Shown here: one piece after another, positions 23,935-31,843 of the stretch | Numbering within the stretch: the first letter of the stretch is position 1 | Layout: each line of letters begins with the position of its first letter | NCBI RefSeq assembly: GCF_001274775.1 | Contig: NZ_LGUE01000008.1 | Location: forward strand, 237,534 to 301,533 | Length of the DNA stretch: 64,000 bases | Direction: 5' to 3' | Source of the DNA: Rossellomorea marisflavi | Lineage (GTDB): Bacteria > Bacillota > Bacilli > Bacillales > Bacillaceae_B | Notes under the pieces: model-generated | The model's database searches: none | Seen by the model: only the letters and a program-made list of their open reading frames with translations | Told to the model about the DNA's origin: nothing | Translations under genes and position numbers: made by a program

Positions 23935-25488
23935 TCAAACCTGTTCCTTGTTCAAGTACTCCTTTGGTGTGACGCCGACATACTTCTTGAACACCTGTCC
24001 GAAATACCTCGGGTTATTACCGAATCCCACTGCCTCGGCGACTTCGAAGACCTTGATCTCTCCGCTGCGTTCCATGAGGTCTACCGCTTTTTGGATTCTT
24101 TTATCCAACAGGTAGTTGGAGAATTTCTCTCCTTTTTCTTTCTTGAACAGCTTGCCGATATAGTCCGAATTCATATAGAGGACGTCGTTGGCCACCTGGG
24201 AAAGGGAGAGGTCGGGATCCGATAGATGCTCATCCACATAGTCCATCATGCGCTGGATGATGCTGCTCTGCGAGACCTTATTCCGCTGAAACCGCTCACC
24301 GGCGATGTCACGCGCTGCATTTTCGATGAAACTCCTCAACTCTTCGAAGGAATCCAGGTTACTGACGATCATCACGTCTTTGAGGAGATCATCCATCCTC
24401 TGTGACTGACGGATCATGAGCATGAAGAGCTCGATGCAGTGGGATTTCAATACATTTACGGGATAGCGCTTCTCGTCAATCTCGATGAAAAAATGCCTCA
24501 GATGGCACTCGGCCTCTTCGACGTTTCCACTTTTCAGCATATAGAGGAACTCATCATGATCAAATAGGAGGGTATCGTTGCTCACCGCTTCATCCCTTAC
24601 ATCCCTTGTCGTAAGGATACTGTTATTCCCCAGATAAAAGCTTTGGGACAAGCAGGAGATGGTCTCCCCGTATGCTTCTTTCAGTCCTTCCGGTGTGCTT
24701 GGTTCACTTAGGGCCGTGGTGAACGTTTTACGATAATACGTTGAATACTCTTTCCTGAACTCCTTGATATGCTCGATGAGCTCCCGTTCCCCGGCGGCTT
24801 CCCCTTCAATGAGGAGAAGGATGCGCTCTCCCGTGATGGTGGACAGGATGATGGGGTGATGCTTCAACAGCTCGTTCGTCAGTGCTTCCTTCAATACGAA
24901 GCGCTCATCGATGTCATGATCATCATCAAGATGGAAGACGAGGATCCGGTACGTCTCTTCCCTGAGATCAAAGAGCTTCCCGTAGTGCTCCCAGTCTTCC
25001 GGCCAGTAGGTCTTCCCTGTAAGATAATCCTTGAGGAACTGTTCCTTGGCGATGGGAAGGACCCTGTGCAGACTTTGCTGGATTTCTTGATAGACCTCCT
25101 GCTTCTGCTTTTCTTCATCAAGTCCCTCTACGATCTGTTTAATGGCCTCCTCTATCTTCTCTTCGTTGCTCGGCTTCAGAAGATAGTGCTTGACGTTATA
25201 TTCCATGACCCCTTTTGCATATTCAAACTCATCATAACCCGAGAGGACGATGAACCGGATATGGGGGTAGATGGCGTGTACCTTCTGGATGAGCTCGACC
25301 CCGTTCATCCCAGGCATCTTGATATCGGTAATGACGATATCGACGGGGTTTTCCCGGATCCACTCGTAGGCCATCACCCCATTATGGGCCTTATACGTCA
25401 ATTCCGTTCCGCACTCTCCCCAGCGGACGAGGGCTGCGATCCCCTCCAGGATATTCAGTTCATCATCTGCAATCAATACGCTATACAT
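23935..25488 (-). CDS. yesN: AraC-type response regulator YesN
   Basis: 517 residues. N-terminal receiver domain with the acidic pocket Asp8-Asp9 and phospho-acceptor Asp55 (VITDIKMPGMNG), a variable middle region, and a C-terminal AraC double helix-turn-helix (SLSQVANDVLYMNSDYIGKLF and GFGNNPRYFGQVFKKYVGVT). I chose the ATG at 25488 because GGAGG lies eight bases upstream; it overlaps the end of yesM by eight bases. With YesM it forms the two-component system that presumably activates the yesOPQ operon 2 kb downstream, as in B. subtilis. Confidence 0.93.
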   Translation of the reverse strand: MYSVLIADDELNILEGIAALVRWGECGTELTYKAHNGVMAYEWIRENPVDIVITDIKMPGMNGVELIQKVHAIYPHIRFIVLSGYDEFEYAKGVMEYNVKHYLLKPSNEEKIEEAIKQIVEGLDEEKQKQEVYQEIQQSLHRVLPIAKEQFLKDYLTGKTYWPEDWEHYGKLFDLREETYRILVFHLDDDHDIDERFVLKEALTNELLKHHPIILSTITGERILLLIEGEAAGERELIEHIKEFRKEYSTYYRKTFTTALSEPSTPEGLKEAYGETISCLSQSFYLGNNSILTTRDVRDEAVSNDTLLFDHDEFLYMLKSGNVEEAECHLRHFFIEIDEKRYPVNVLKSHCIELFMLMIRQSQRMDDLLKDVMIVSNLDSFEELRSFIENAARDIAGERFQRNKVSQSSIIQRMMDYVDEHLSDPDLSLSQVANDVLYMNSDYIGKLFKKEKGEKFSNYLLDKRIQKAVDLMERSGEIKVFEVAEAVGFGNNPRYFGQVFKKYVGVTPKEYLNKEQV

Positions 25489-27220
25489 GTCCTTCACCTC
25501 CGCTATAAGGTATGATGATCTTCACTTTTGTCCCGACACCCGGGGTCGACTCGATCCTGACCCCGTATTCCTCACCGAACATGAGCTTGATCCGTTCAAT
25601 GATATTCTTCAACCCTATGCCGGAACTTTTGGAGTGGATCTCTCCCCTGTAGATCGCCTGGATGCGTTCCTCGCTCATCCCCGGACCATTGTCCTCGACA
25701 ACGATCTCGATTTCCCTGCCCTTGGGATATATATAAACATTGATTTCGCACTGGGAGGTCATCTCCTCGAGGCCATGGGCCATGGCATTTTCGACGATCG
25801 GCTGGATGCTGAGCTTCGGAATCAAGTGGCTCTCCAAATCCAATAAGCTGTGGGATGAGAATTTCAATCGATTCTCAAACCGATACTCCTGGATGGTGAC
25901 GTAATGCTTCACGATTTCCATCTCATCCTTCAGGGTCACAAGGGCCTCTTTCTTACTGATGATATTTCTCATCATATTCCCTAGGGCCTCCACCATCACG
26001 GAAATCTTTTTTTGCTGACTGATCCTCGCCATCCAGTTGATGGAATCAAGGGTGTTGTAGAGGAAATGGGGATTGATCTGCGCCTGGAGCGCCTTATACT
26101 CGGTTTCTTTGATCATAAGCTGCTTTGTATAGTTTTCCTTGATCAGCTCATTGATCTTATCGATCATGATGCGGAAGTTGGAATGAAGGAGACCGATCTC
26201 ATCTTCATTTTCTGTCTCTGTCCGCTCAAGGGTGTGTTCAAAGTCACCCGATTGCACTTCCTTCATATTCCTCGACAGATTCTCCAGCGGCTTCGAGATG
26301 AATTCCGCCGCCTTCCTGCTTACGATGATGGAGAGGATGAACATCGAGATGAAGGTGAAGATCATGATGCTCTTCACGACGGCATTCTGCTGGGTGATAT
26401 CACTGAAAGGAAGGAAATGATAATAGGTAAGATCGGAAAAGCGCGAATGCACATAGGTGGCCATATAATCCTTTCCATTGACGCGCTCATTCTCGTACCC
26501 GTTCCCTTTTTCCTCATCGGGCGTTCGGATGGGCCCGATTTCACTATCCGGATTCTGATAGAAGATCTCATCCCCATTGGTGATGATGAAATTCTTGTTC
26601 GGGGAAAAATTAAGGGCTTCCTCGATCAGTTTGTTCATATCAACGGATATGATCAAATAGCCCATCTTCTTGAGCTCGAGATTCTCCTTTGAACGGATGA
26701 GGCGCGCAGAAGAAATGATGTTTTCCTCTTCTTTATTCTTCGACCATACGTTGGATCCTTTAGAGGCAGCGACGATGGGGAGGATTTCTTTCTTATCAAG
26801 TTCTACCTTGGTATTGAATCCGTACGTGTATTTTGAGCCGGTACTGTCGATGACCTGGATGGCGGCGATGTAGGGTTCTGAGGTGGCAAAGTAGAGGAGC
26901 CGCTCCTGAAGGCGGACTTTCGCCTGATAGATATCAATATTGACGTCGCTATCCTGGATGATGCGGAGATCTTTCTGGACCTGGTCGTCCGTGATGACCT
27001 GGAAGGATAGATCTTCAAGGCCTGCCAGTTCTTCGTCGAGGACGGTGGAGGAAAGCTGAAGCATAGCGGCCGATTCCTCCGAGATCCGATCTTCGTACAT
27101 GCTGGTGAAGAATTGGTAGCTGATGATTCCCAGGAGGCCGAATATGGTGAGGAGGAGGAGGGAGACTGCAAATATTTTGTTGCGGATTTTCAAGTTTCGG
27201 AATATAGGTTTGATCTGCAT
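25481..27220 (-). CDS. yesM: Sensor histidine kinase YesM
   Basis: 579-residue membrane kinase of the LytS/YesM class. Membrane helices flank an extracellular sensor domain (about residues 40-290). Then come a HAMP linker, the HisKA-like box QINPHFLYNTLDSINWM carrying the phospho-accepting His, and the ATPase domain with the N box VENAMAHGLE and G box VEDNGPGMSEE. It would sense an oligosaccharide, possibly through YesO-like proteins; that is inference. First gene of yesM-yesN; a possible cre site overlaps its -35. Confidence 0.93.
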   Translation of the reverse strand: MQIKPIFRNLKIRNKIFAVSLLLLTIFGLLGIISYQFFTSMYEDRISEESAAMLQLSSTVLDEELAGLEDLSFQVITDDQVQKDLRIIQDSDVNIDIYQAKVRLQERLLYFATSEPYIAAIQVIDSTGSKYTYGFNTKVELDKKEILPIVAASKGSNVWSKNKEEENIISSARLIRSKENLELKKMGYLIISVDMNKLIEEALNFSPNKNFIITNGDEIFYQNPDSEIGPIRTPDEEKGNGYENERVNGKDYMATYVHSRFSDLTYYHFLPFSDITQQNAVVKSIMIFTFISMFILSIIVSRKAAEFISKPLENLSRNMKEVQSGDFEHTLERTETENEDEIGLLHSNFRIMIDKINELIKENYTKQLMIKETEYKALQAQINPHFLYNTLDSINWMARISQQKKISVMVEALGNMMRNIISKKEALVTLKDEMEIVKHYVTIQEYRFENRLKFSSHSLLDLESHLIPKLSIQPIVENAMAHGLEEMTSQCEINVYIYPKGREIEIVVEDNGPGMSEERIQAIYRGEIHSKSSGIGLKNIIERIKLMFGEEYGVRIESTPGVGTKVKIIIPYSGGEGHV

Positions 27221-27247
27221 GCCCTGCTCCTCCGATCGTTTCCGTCT

Positions 27248-27284
27248 ATTATATCATCGCTGCCTGTTTGTGAGAACGCTTACT
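27248..27284 (-). promoter_or_regulatory. yesM promoter region with probable cre site
   Basis: On the minus strand TATAAT lies at 27253-27248. AGTAAGCGTTCTCA (27284-27271) matches the cre consensus at 13 of 14 positions and overlaps the -35 position, so CcpA could compete with RNA polymerase. Confidence 0.6.
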
Positions 27285-27395
27285 TTTTATGGGTAGATCT
27301 GCTAGCTTACTAGGCTTATGTTGATATGAGGGGAAAAGACTGTTGTTCATTTCTCATGGTTTATCCCCTTATTTGCTTTGAGTGCAATGCTACAG

Positions 27396-27528
27396 GGAAC
27401 GTTCCGTTTCGCTGCGGGTGGCCGCTTTCCGCTGGGCTGGTGGTGAGCCGCTTCGGCTGCGCCTGCAGGGTCTCACCTACCTGCCTTTTCCGCAGGAGTC
27501 GGCCACCCTCCGCTTCACTTCACTCTTT
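27396..27528 (-). repeat. Structured intergenic repeat, copy D
   Basis: The outer arms GGGTGGCCG (27416-27424) and CGGCCACCC (27500-27508) pair perfectly. The inner pair reads GGTGAG/CTCACC on the minus strand, different from copies A to C and still complementary. The apical AGCCGAAGCGGCT mini-hairpin is kept. Confidence 0.88.
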
Positions 27529-27689
27529 GATGCTGAAGGTAGAGTTTTGATTCACCTGTACCTGGTTAGAGAGTTCTCATATTGAATTAGAGAATACTAA
27601 ACGGGCTAGATTAAAATGACTGGGTTGCGCGTTGTACTCAGAAGGGTTTGACAAGGGGGTTCCCTATCAACCTTTCATCCTGAAGCAAG

Positions 27690-27717
27690 GAGGTCATTGA
27701 AGCGAAAAAGGAACCGG
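27690..27717 (+). repeat. Collapsed copy of the structured repeat
   Basis: TTGAAGCGAAAAAGGAACC joins the left end (TTGAAGCG) to the right end (AAAGGAACG-like) of the E-type repeat with the hairpin body absent. Confidence 0.6.
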
Positions 27718-27830
27718 ACACATTCCCGTTAGATACATATGCCTGCCATCCTCATTAAAAAGCAAGCGGGCACCGTTCTACATATTGTTTTTTGAAACCG
27801 GTCTACCTTACCACTCTCTCATTCAAAACC

Positions 27831-27956
27831 AAAGAGTGCATTGAAGCGGAAGGCGCTTGACTCCCGCGGAAAAGGAGGTGCGGGGAGACCCCGCAGGCAC
27901 GAGGAGGCTCACCGTCCTCCCCGCTGGAAAGCAAGCGCCTGTAGCGTAAAGGAACG
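27831..27956 (+). repeat. Structured intergenic repeat, copy E1
   Basis: The outer arms AGGCGCTTG (27851-27859) and CAAGCGCCT (27932-27940) pair perfectly. The internal hairpin GCGGGGAGACCCCGC is visible. Confidence 0.88.
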
Positions 27957-28104
27957 ATCTATTCCCAACTCTCACTTTTCTAAAAGAATTCTACTATTCT
28001 CCAGAGGAAGCCCTTACCTTCTACACCACTAATAACATTTTCGGTACCATTCTAAATGATCTGGTTTTAATACCAGCATCCTCACCACTATCTCCCCCAA
28101 AACC

Positions 28105-28230
28105 AAAGAGTGCATTGAAGCGGAAGGCGCTTGACTCCTGCGGAAAAGGAGGAGCGGGGAGACCCCGCAGGCACGAGGAGGCTCACCGTCCTCCTCGCTG
28201 GAAAGCAAGCGCCTGTAGCGTAAAGGAACG
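28105..28230 (+). repeat. Structured intergenic repeat, copy E2
   Basis: The arms AGGCGCTTG (28125-28133) and CAAGCGCCT (28206-28214) are perfect. The hairpins GCGGGGAGACCCCGC and GAGGAGG/CCTCCTC lie within. Nearly identical to E1, 274 bp away. Confidence 0.88.
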
Positions 28231-28387
28231 ATCTCTTTTTCAATTCTTCCTTTTTTTGAAAGAATTCTAGTGTTCCCCAGAGGGAGGCAAGGCCTACACC
28301 TACTACATATCTAATAAAATTCACCGGTCCATTCTAAATGAGATGAATTTCAATACGAGTCCACCCCACCACGATTCCTATTGAAAA

Positions 28388-28417
28388 TCAAAGGGTACAT
28401 GGAAGCGAAAAGGAACG
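28388..28417 (+). repeat. Collapsed copy of the structured repeat
   Basis: CATGGAAGCGAAAAGGAACG has both ends of the E-type element joined with about 98 bases missing, about 284 bp after E2, where the next tandem copy is due. Confidence 0.68.
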
Positions 28418-28451
28418 GTCTCCTTCAAAAAAACCAAAAAGAAGAAAGCCC

Positions 28452-29768
28452 TCAAGCTTCCTTCTTAAGACCAGCCTCTTCGCCCAGCACCCTTGATGCT
28501 TTACGGACAATATATATCACAGCGAAAAGACCGATCAATTCCCCGATTGAAACCGCAATGGCCCCGTTTATACCATTCCACTGCGGAACCGTATAAACAA
28601 GCAGAGTGAGACATACAACAGCAGCCACGATATTCATCACCTGAGCCATAAGCATCCGCTTCGTCAACCGTTTCAGCATCAGGAAGCCATTCAAAAAGTC
28701 CACCCAAGGAAAAACAAGTGTTTTGAAGAGAAAGAACTGCATGACATAGAGTGTAGTCTTGGATAGTTCTGGATCCGCACCCATCACCGACCTCATAAAA
28801 GCATCTCCTATCGGTGTATAGCAGAGAAGGACCAGAAGAAAAGAAGGCAACAGGCTCGCAAAGGAGAAGAATCTGATCACCTTTTTCTTATTCTTATCAT
28901 ACAGCTGCAGGACGAGCTGATGCGTGTACATAAAAAAGCTCAAAAGTAAGTTCACGATACTATAGGCAAGGGCAAAGGAAGCGATACTCATTTCAATATT
29001 TTGAGACTGAGAAAGGAAGATATAAATAATCGGGATCAAAAAGGTCTGAATGACGAAATAGAAGACAAGGGGCGTATAGAATTGCGAGATTTCCTTAATG
29101 GTCAGACCAGGACCTTTTGCAGGGTAGTAGGTCTTCAAAAGACCGTTCCCCTTCCAAACACTGATGGCACATTCCACCATCATCCCGATGAGAAAGATCA
29201 TGGCACCCGCCATACTCGTTACATGATCGAATGCAACAAACAAATAGGCGGCCAAAAACATGAGGAACAGCCGAACAACGACCATGATCGAAAGCCACTT
29301 GGTTTCAAGCTGACTAATGATGATCCCCTGATAGATTCCTCTTATCCCGGAAAATATGATGACAAGGAAGATTACTTTAAACGTGTCCGAAATGGTCGAG
29401 ACCATATTGAGATCTGCATTGAAATGGGTCACATATACCCAATCCCCTACAGAGGTATACGCCAATAGCAGACTGAATCCTGCAAGCAGGGCAATCACAA
29501 TAAGCATGAACATATTTAATTTCTTAAATCCAGGACGGTCCTTCACAAGGGTTGAACACGTCTGCCGGAAAACGATGATCGGCCGTTCTACGATACCGAA
29601 TAGCGAAAGGGCCACGGCGTAGCAGGCAATAATGAATGCCGCATTCTCCCCCCTGCTCAGGGTGCCATTGATAATGATGTGAGTGAGGGACGTCAAACTC
29701 GCGGAAAAGCCGAGCGGAATGAAGAATGCTGCAAGTTTCCCATAGGTGAATCGTGTGGATTGGTCCAC
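28452..29768 (-). CDS. MatE-type multidrug/export transporter
   Basis: 438-residue membrane protein with about twelve helices, of the group annotated as multi antimicrobial extrusion protein in Bacilli (MOP flippase superfamily). Cation-coupled export or lipid-linked sugar flipping are the known activities of the superfamily. Start GTG 29768 with AGAAGGGG upstream. It follows the pita-bread protein gene by 14 bases and so ends an operon headed by the IolB-like isomerase under the uronate operator. That context suggests efflux or exchange of a uronate-related compound, which is inference. Confidence 0.78.
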   Translation of the reverse strand: MDQSTRFTYGKLAAFFIPLGFSASLTSLTHIIINGTLSRGENAAFIIACYAVALSLFGIVERPIIVFRQTCSTLVKDRPGFKKLNMFMLIVIALLAGFSLLLAYTSVGDWVYVTHFNADLNMVSTISDTFKVIFLVIIFSGIRGIYQGIIISQLETKWLSIMVVVRLFLMFLAAYLFVAFDHVTSMAGAMIFLIGMMVECAISVWKGNGLLKTYYPAKGPGLTIKEISQFYTPLVFYFVIQTFLIPIIYIFLSQSQNIEMSIASFALAYSIVNLLLSFFMYTHQLVLQLYDKNKKKVIRFFSFASLLPSFLLVLLCYTPIGDAFMRSVMGADPELSKTTLYVMQFFLFKTLVFPWVDFLNGFLMLKRLTKRMLMAQVMNIVAAVVCLTLLVYTVPQWNGINGAIAVSIGELIGLFAVIYIVRKASRVLGEEAGLKKEA

Positions 29769-29782
29769 TTTACCCCTTCTTT

Positions 29783-30835
29783 CTAAAGTCTGCGCCTCAC
29801 CAGGATGGCAGGCCGCTCTTGTTGTGCTCCATCCAGCTGAACCGTTTCCACAGGGAAGTCACCCGTGAAAGTGAGAATCTTTGGTTCATCTTCCACTAGA
29901 ATGGTATCTTCTGATTTTACTCCTGCAATACTTGGGTTCCAAGCATAAATCTGATCATTTTTCACATATTTTGCCGAAAGTCCGGGAAGAAGGAGCTGCT
30001 CCCGGGAGGAGAAACCGCTCAATCCACCCTGATGATGAAAGGTCCATTCTTCTGGAAATCCTGTATCTTCATACGCTTGCGTCATTTCATTGAAAAGGTA
30101 CGCGTAATCAGCACCGGGACGGGTGGCATTGATCATGCGCGCATCTATGGTGGCGACGGCTTCATGTCTCCTTGTGAGCTCTCCGCCCGGACTGCCGAAA
30201 TGGACCAGGCGGGAGACAGACATGAACCTTCCATTCCTTCGGCCACACAGGACAAGCATAACGTACTCGTCGATCACTGCATCCGTCGGCAGTGGATGCC
30301 TTCTCGTAAACACCCGGCGATCTGCCGCCACGAGGTTCACCACCGGTTCGATTCCCCTTTCCCAGCAGGCTTTCGCCACGAGTCCGGCCACTTCGAACTC
30401 TGTCATCCCCCTTGTAAGATGAAAGGCTGCACTCTCGATGGCCGCACCCGTTTCTATACCGAACGTCTTCACCTCTTCCTTTTCATCAGGAAGAACCGCG
30501 GTCCGCAGGGGCTGCAGGATTCCTTCGAGCTCCTGATCAGTCGTATAGCCCTCCAATGAAAGGGGCTCATACCATGGAAACTCCCGAACGTCATCGAAAT
30601 GGGAGCCGAACTCCTCCTCGATCAGTCTCTTGCCCTCTATATTGTTCACAAACAAGGTAACGTCTTCCCCTGTCAGGAGGATGGAGGCCACGGCCCTTTC
30701 CGTTGCCGGGTTGACATGACTCCTCCCACCTGTCAGCCATGATACATTTTTTTGCTGTATGAGGAGGACCGCTTTTGTATGGCTTTCTGCGAGAGCCTTC
30801 CTGAGCGCTTTCACTTTCTGTTGAAACAAATTCAT
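29783..30835 (-). CDS. M24/creatinase-fold protein lacking most metal ligands
   Basis: About 350 residues: an N-terminal creatinase-like domain (about 1-120, with AVLLIQQKNVSWLTGG) and a C-terminal pita-bread domain. Aligned by eye to prolidase-type M24 peptidases, the first ligand Asp is replaced in VMLVLCGRRNGRF, the second in MSVSRLVHFG (Val where DxTR is expected), and the Glu of the EPG motif reads NPS. Only the last Glu (SEDTILV) and a His region (FHHQGGLSG) remain. It is therefore unlikely to be a dinuclear metallopeptidase; metal-free creatinase-type hydrolysis or a binding role is possible. The start at ATG 30835 is supported by GGAAGTGG. Transcribed with the MatE-type gene. Confidence 0.82.
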   Translation of the reverse strand: MNLFQQKVKALRKALAESHTKAVLLIQQKNVSWLTGGRSHVNPATERAVASILLTGEDVTLFVNNIEGKRLIEEEFGSHFDDVREFPWYEPLSLEGYTTDQELEGILQPLRTAVLPDEKEEVKTFGIETGAAIESAAFHLTRGMTEFEVAGLVAKACWERGIEPVVNLVAADRRVFTRRHPLPTDAVIDEYVMLVLCGRRNGRFMSVSRLVHFGSPGGELTRRHEAVATIDARMINATRPGADYAYLFNEMTQAYEDTGFPEEWTFHHQGGLSGFSSREQLLLPGLSAKYVKNDQIYAWNPSIAGVKSEDTILVEDEPKILTFTGDFPVETVQLDGAQQERPAILVRRRL

Positions 30836-30867
30836 TTGGCCACTTCCATTCTTTTCGTGATTTTCGT

Positions 30868-30900
30868 GAAAAAAGGTCCTGCACATTTCGGTGCAGAACC
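30868..30900 (-). terminator. Terminator after the IolB-like gene
   Basis: GGTCCTGCAC (30875-30884) pairs with GTGCAGAACC (one G-T), followed on the minus strand by TTTTTT. It lies inside the putative operon, so downstream genes depend on readthrough or their own promoter. Confidence 0.85.
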
Positions 30901-30908
30901 GTTGGATC

Positions 30909-31712
30909 TTATTTGTCGTGAAGCCATTTATGATCAGGGTCTTCGTATGGATTGAGCTTGCGTCCGGTTTCTCCGGCCATGAACCATAGGTAATACACTC
31001 TATAACCGCCGGCGCTTCCGACGGGATGGTAGCCTACATCAATGGCAAAGCTGTCCCCGTGGCGAATCGGATAGGCAGTGTCGATGGATCCGTCTTTTGT
31101 ATAGTGGTGCTGGACACCGAAGCCTTGTTCGGGATCAACCTGATAATGGTAGATTTCTTCGAGATTCGGTTCTTCGGGAGCGAATTCCCCATCATGCTTG
31201 TGAGGTGGATAGCCTGACCACTGACCTTCATCATTGATCGTTTCCCCAAGGACGATGCGGTCCACCTTGCCATCTGCATTGTCAGCAAGAATGTCATAGA
31301 CGGTCCTGTTCCACTGTTTTTCCCCGCGCTTGTGAACGGTCACCTGATCCGGCCCGACGACGAACGGTGCGAATTTATTTTCGGCCTTCACTTTACAGAC
31401 GGCAATCTTGACGTCTGATTCCGCCTTCACGCTGAAAGAAGACTGGATCGGCACATACACGGTCGTCGCCTGGCCTTCGAACACGGAAGAACGACCGCCG
31501 AGATCTGTCCATTCTTCTCCGTCTGCCCCAACGCTAGCCTTACCGGTCAATATGACAAGAGCATGCTCATAGTCGCCTGTCTGCCCTGAAAATTCCTCTC
31601 CTTCATCAAGTTGGAGCTTTCCGAATGAAAGGAATTCGAGATGTTCATAGTCTTCTCCGAAGATATCCTGGTAGCCTTTTTGATCACTTGCTTTGATGAA
31701 TCGTGTCATCAT
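30909..31712 (-). CDS. IolB/KduI-superfamily uronate isomerase
   Basis: 267-residue double-cupin isomerase of the IolB family (5-deoxyglucuronate isomerase). Metal-binding motifs PPHKHDGE, EEIYHYQVDPEQGFG and the C-terminal HPVGSAGGYRVYYLWFMAG are typical of IolB. No other inositol gene is present. Its promoter carries the same 18-bp operator as uxaA-uxaB, and the GH105 enzyme in the same block produces 5-keto-4-deoxyuronate, the substrate of the homologous KduI. I therefore infer that it works as the KduI-type step here. The start is one of two adjacent ATGs (31712 or 31709) after AGGGGGATGGC. Confidence 0.85.
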   Translation of the reverse strand: MMTRFIKASDQKGYQDIFGEDYEHLEFLSFGKLQLDEGEEFSGQTGDYEHALVILTGKASVGADGEEWTDLGGRSSVFEGQATTVYVPIQSSFSVKAESDVKIAVCKVKAENKFAPFVVGPDQVTVHKRGEKQWNRTVYDILADNADGKVDRIVLGETINDEGQWSGYPPHKHDGEFAPEEPNLEEIYHYQVDPEQGFGVQHHYTKDGSIDTAYPIRHGDSFAIDVGYHPVGSAGGYRVYYLWFMAGETGRKLNPYEDPDHKWLHDK

Positions 31713-31724
31713 GCCATCCCCCTT

Positions 31725-31746
31725 AAAATAACAACGTTGTTATTTT
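31725..31746. promoter_or_regulatory. Operator palindrome upstream of the IolB-like gene
   Basis: A perfect 22-bp palindrome whose central 18 bp, AATAACAACGTTGTTATT, is identical to the operator at 9236-9253. It lies just downstream of the -10 element, as at uxaA. Confidence 0.87.
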
Positions 31747-31748
31747 GA

Positions 31749-31777
31749 AGTATACGTGATTAGTCAGAATGTTTCAA
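31749..31777 (-). promoter_or_regulatory. Promoter of the IolB-like operon
   Basis: On the minus strand TTGAAA (31777-31772), a 17-base spacer, TATACT (31754-31749). Confidence 0.78.
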
Positions 31778-31795
31778 CTCATAAATAAGCAGAAG

Positions 31796-31840
31796 TGAAA
31801 AAAGATGATCCCGGGTTTGGATCAAGCCGGGATCATCTTC
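31796..31840 (-). terminator. Terminator of ywlC
   Basis: AAGATGATCCCGG and CCGGGATCATCTT form a perfect 13-bp stem followed on the minus strand by a T run. Confidence 0.92.
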
Positions 31841-31843
31841 TCA

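Larger units (their letters stand above)
27285..28451. other. Gene-free repeat region between yesM and the transporter gene
   Basis: I find no convincing gene. The region holds one minus-oriented repeat copy (27396-27528), then a plus-oriented array: a collapsed copy, two full copies and another collapsed copy. The spacing of full copy, full copy and collapsed copy (274 and about 284 bp) equals that of the array at 3.9-4.7 kb. Confidence 0.8.
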
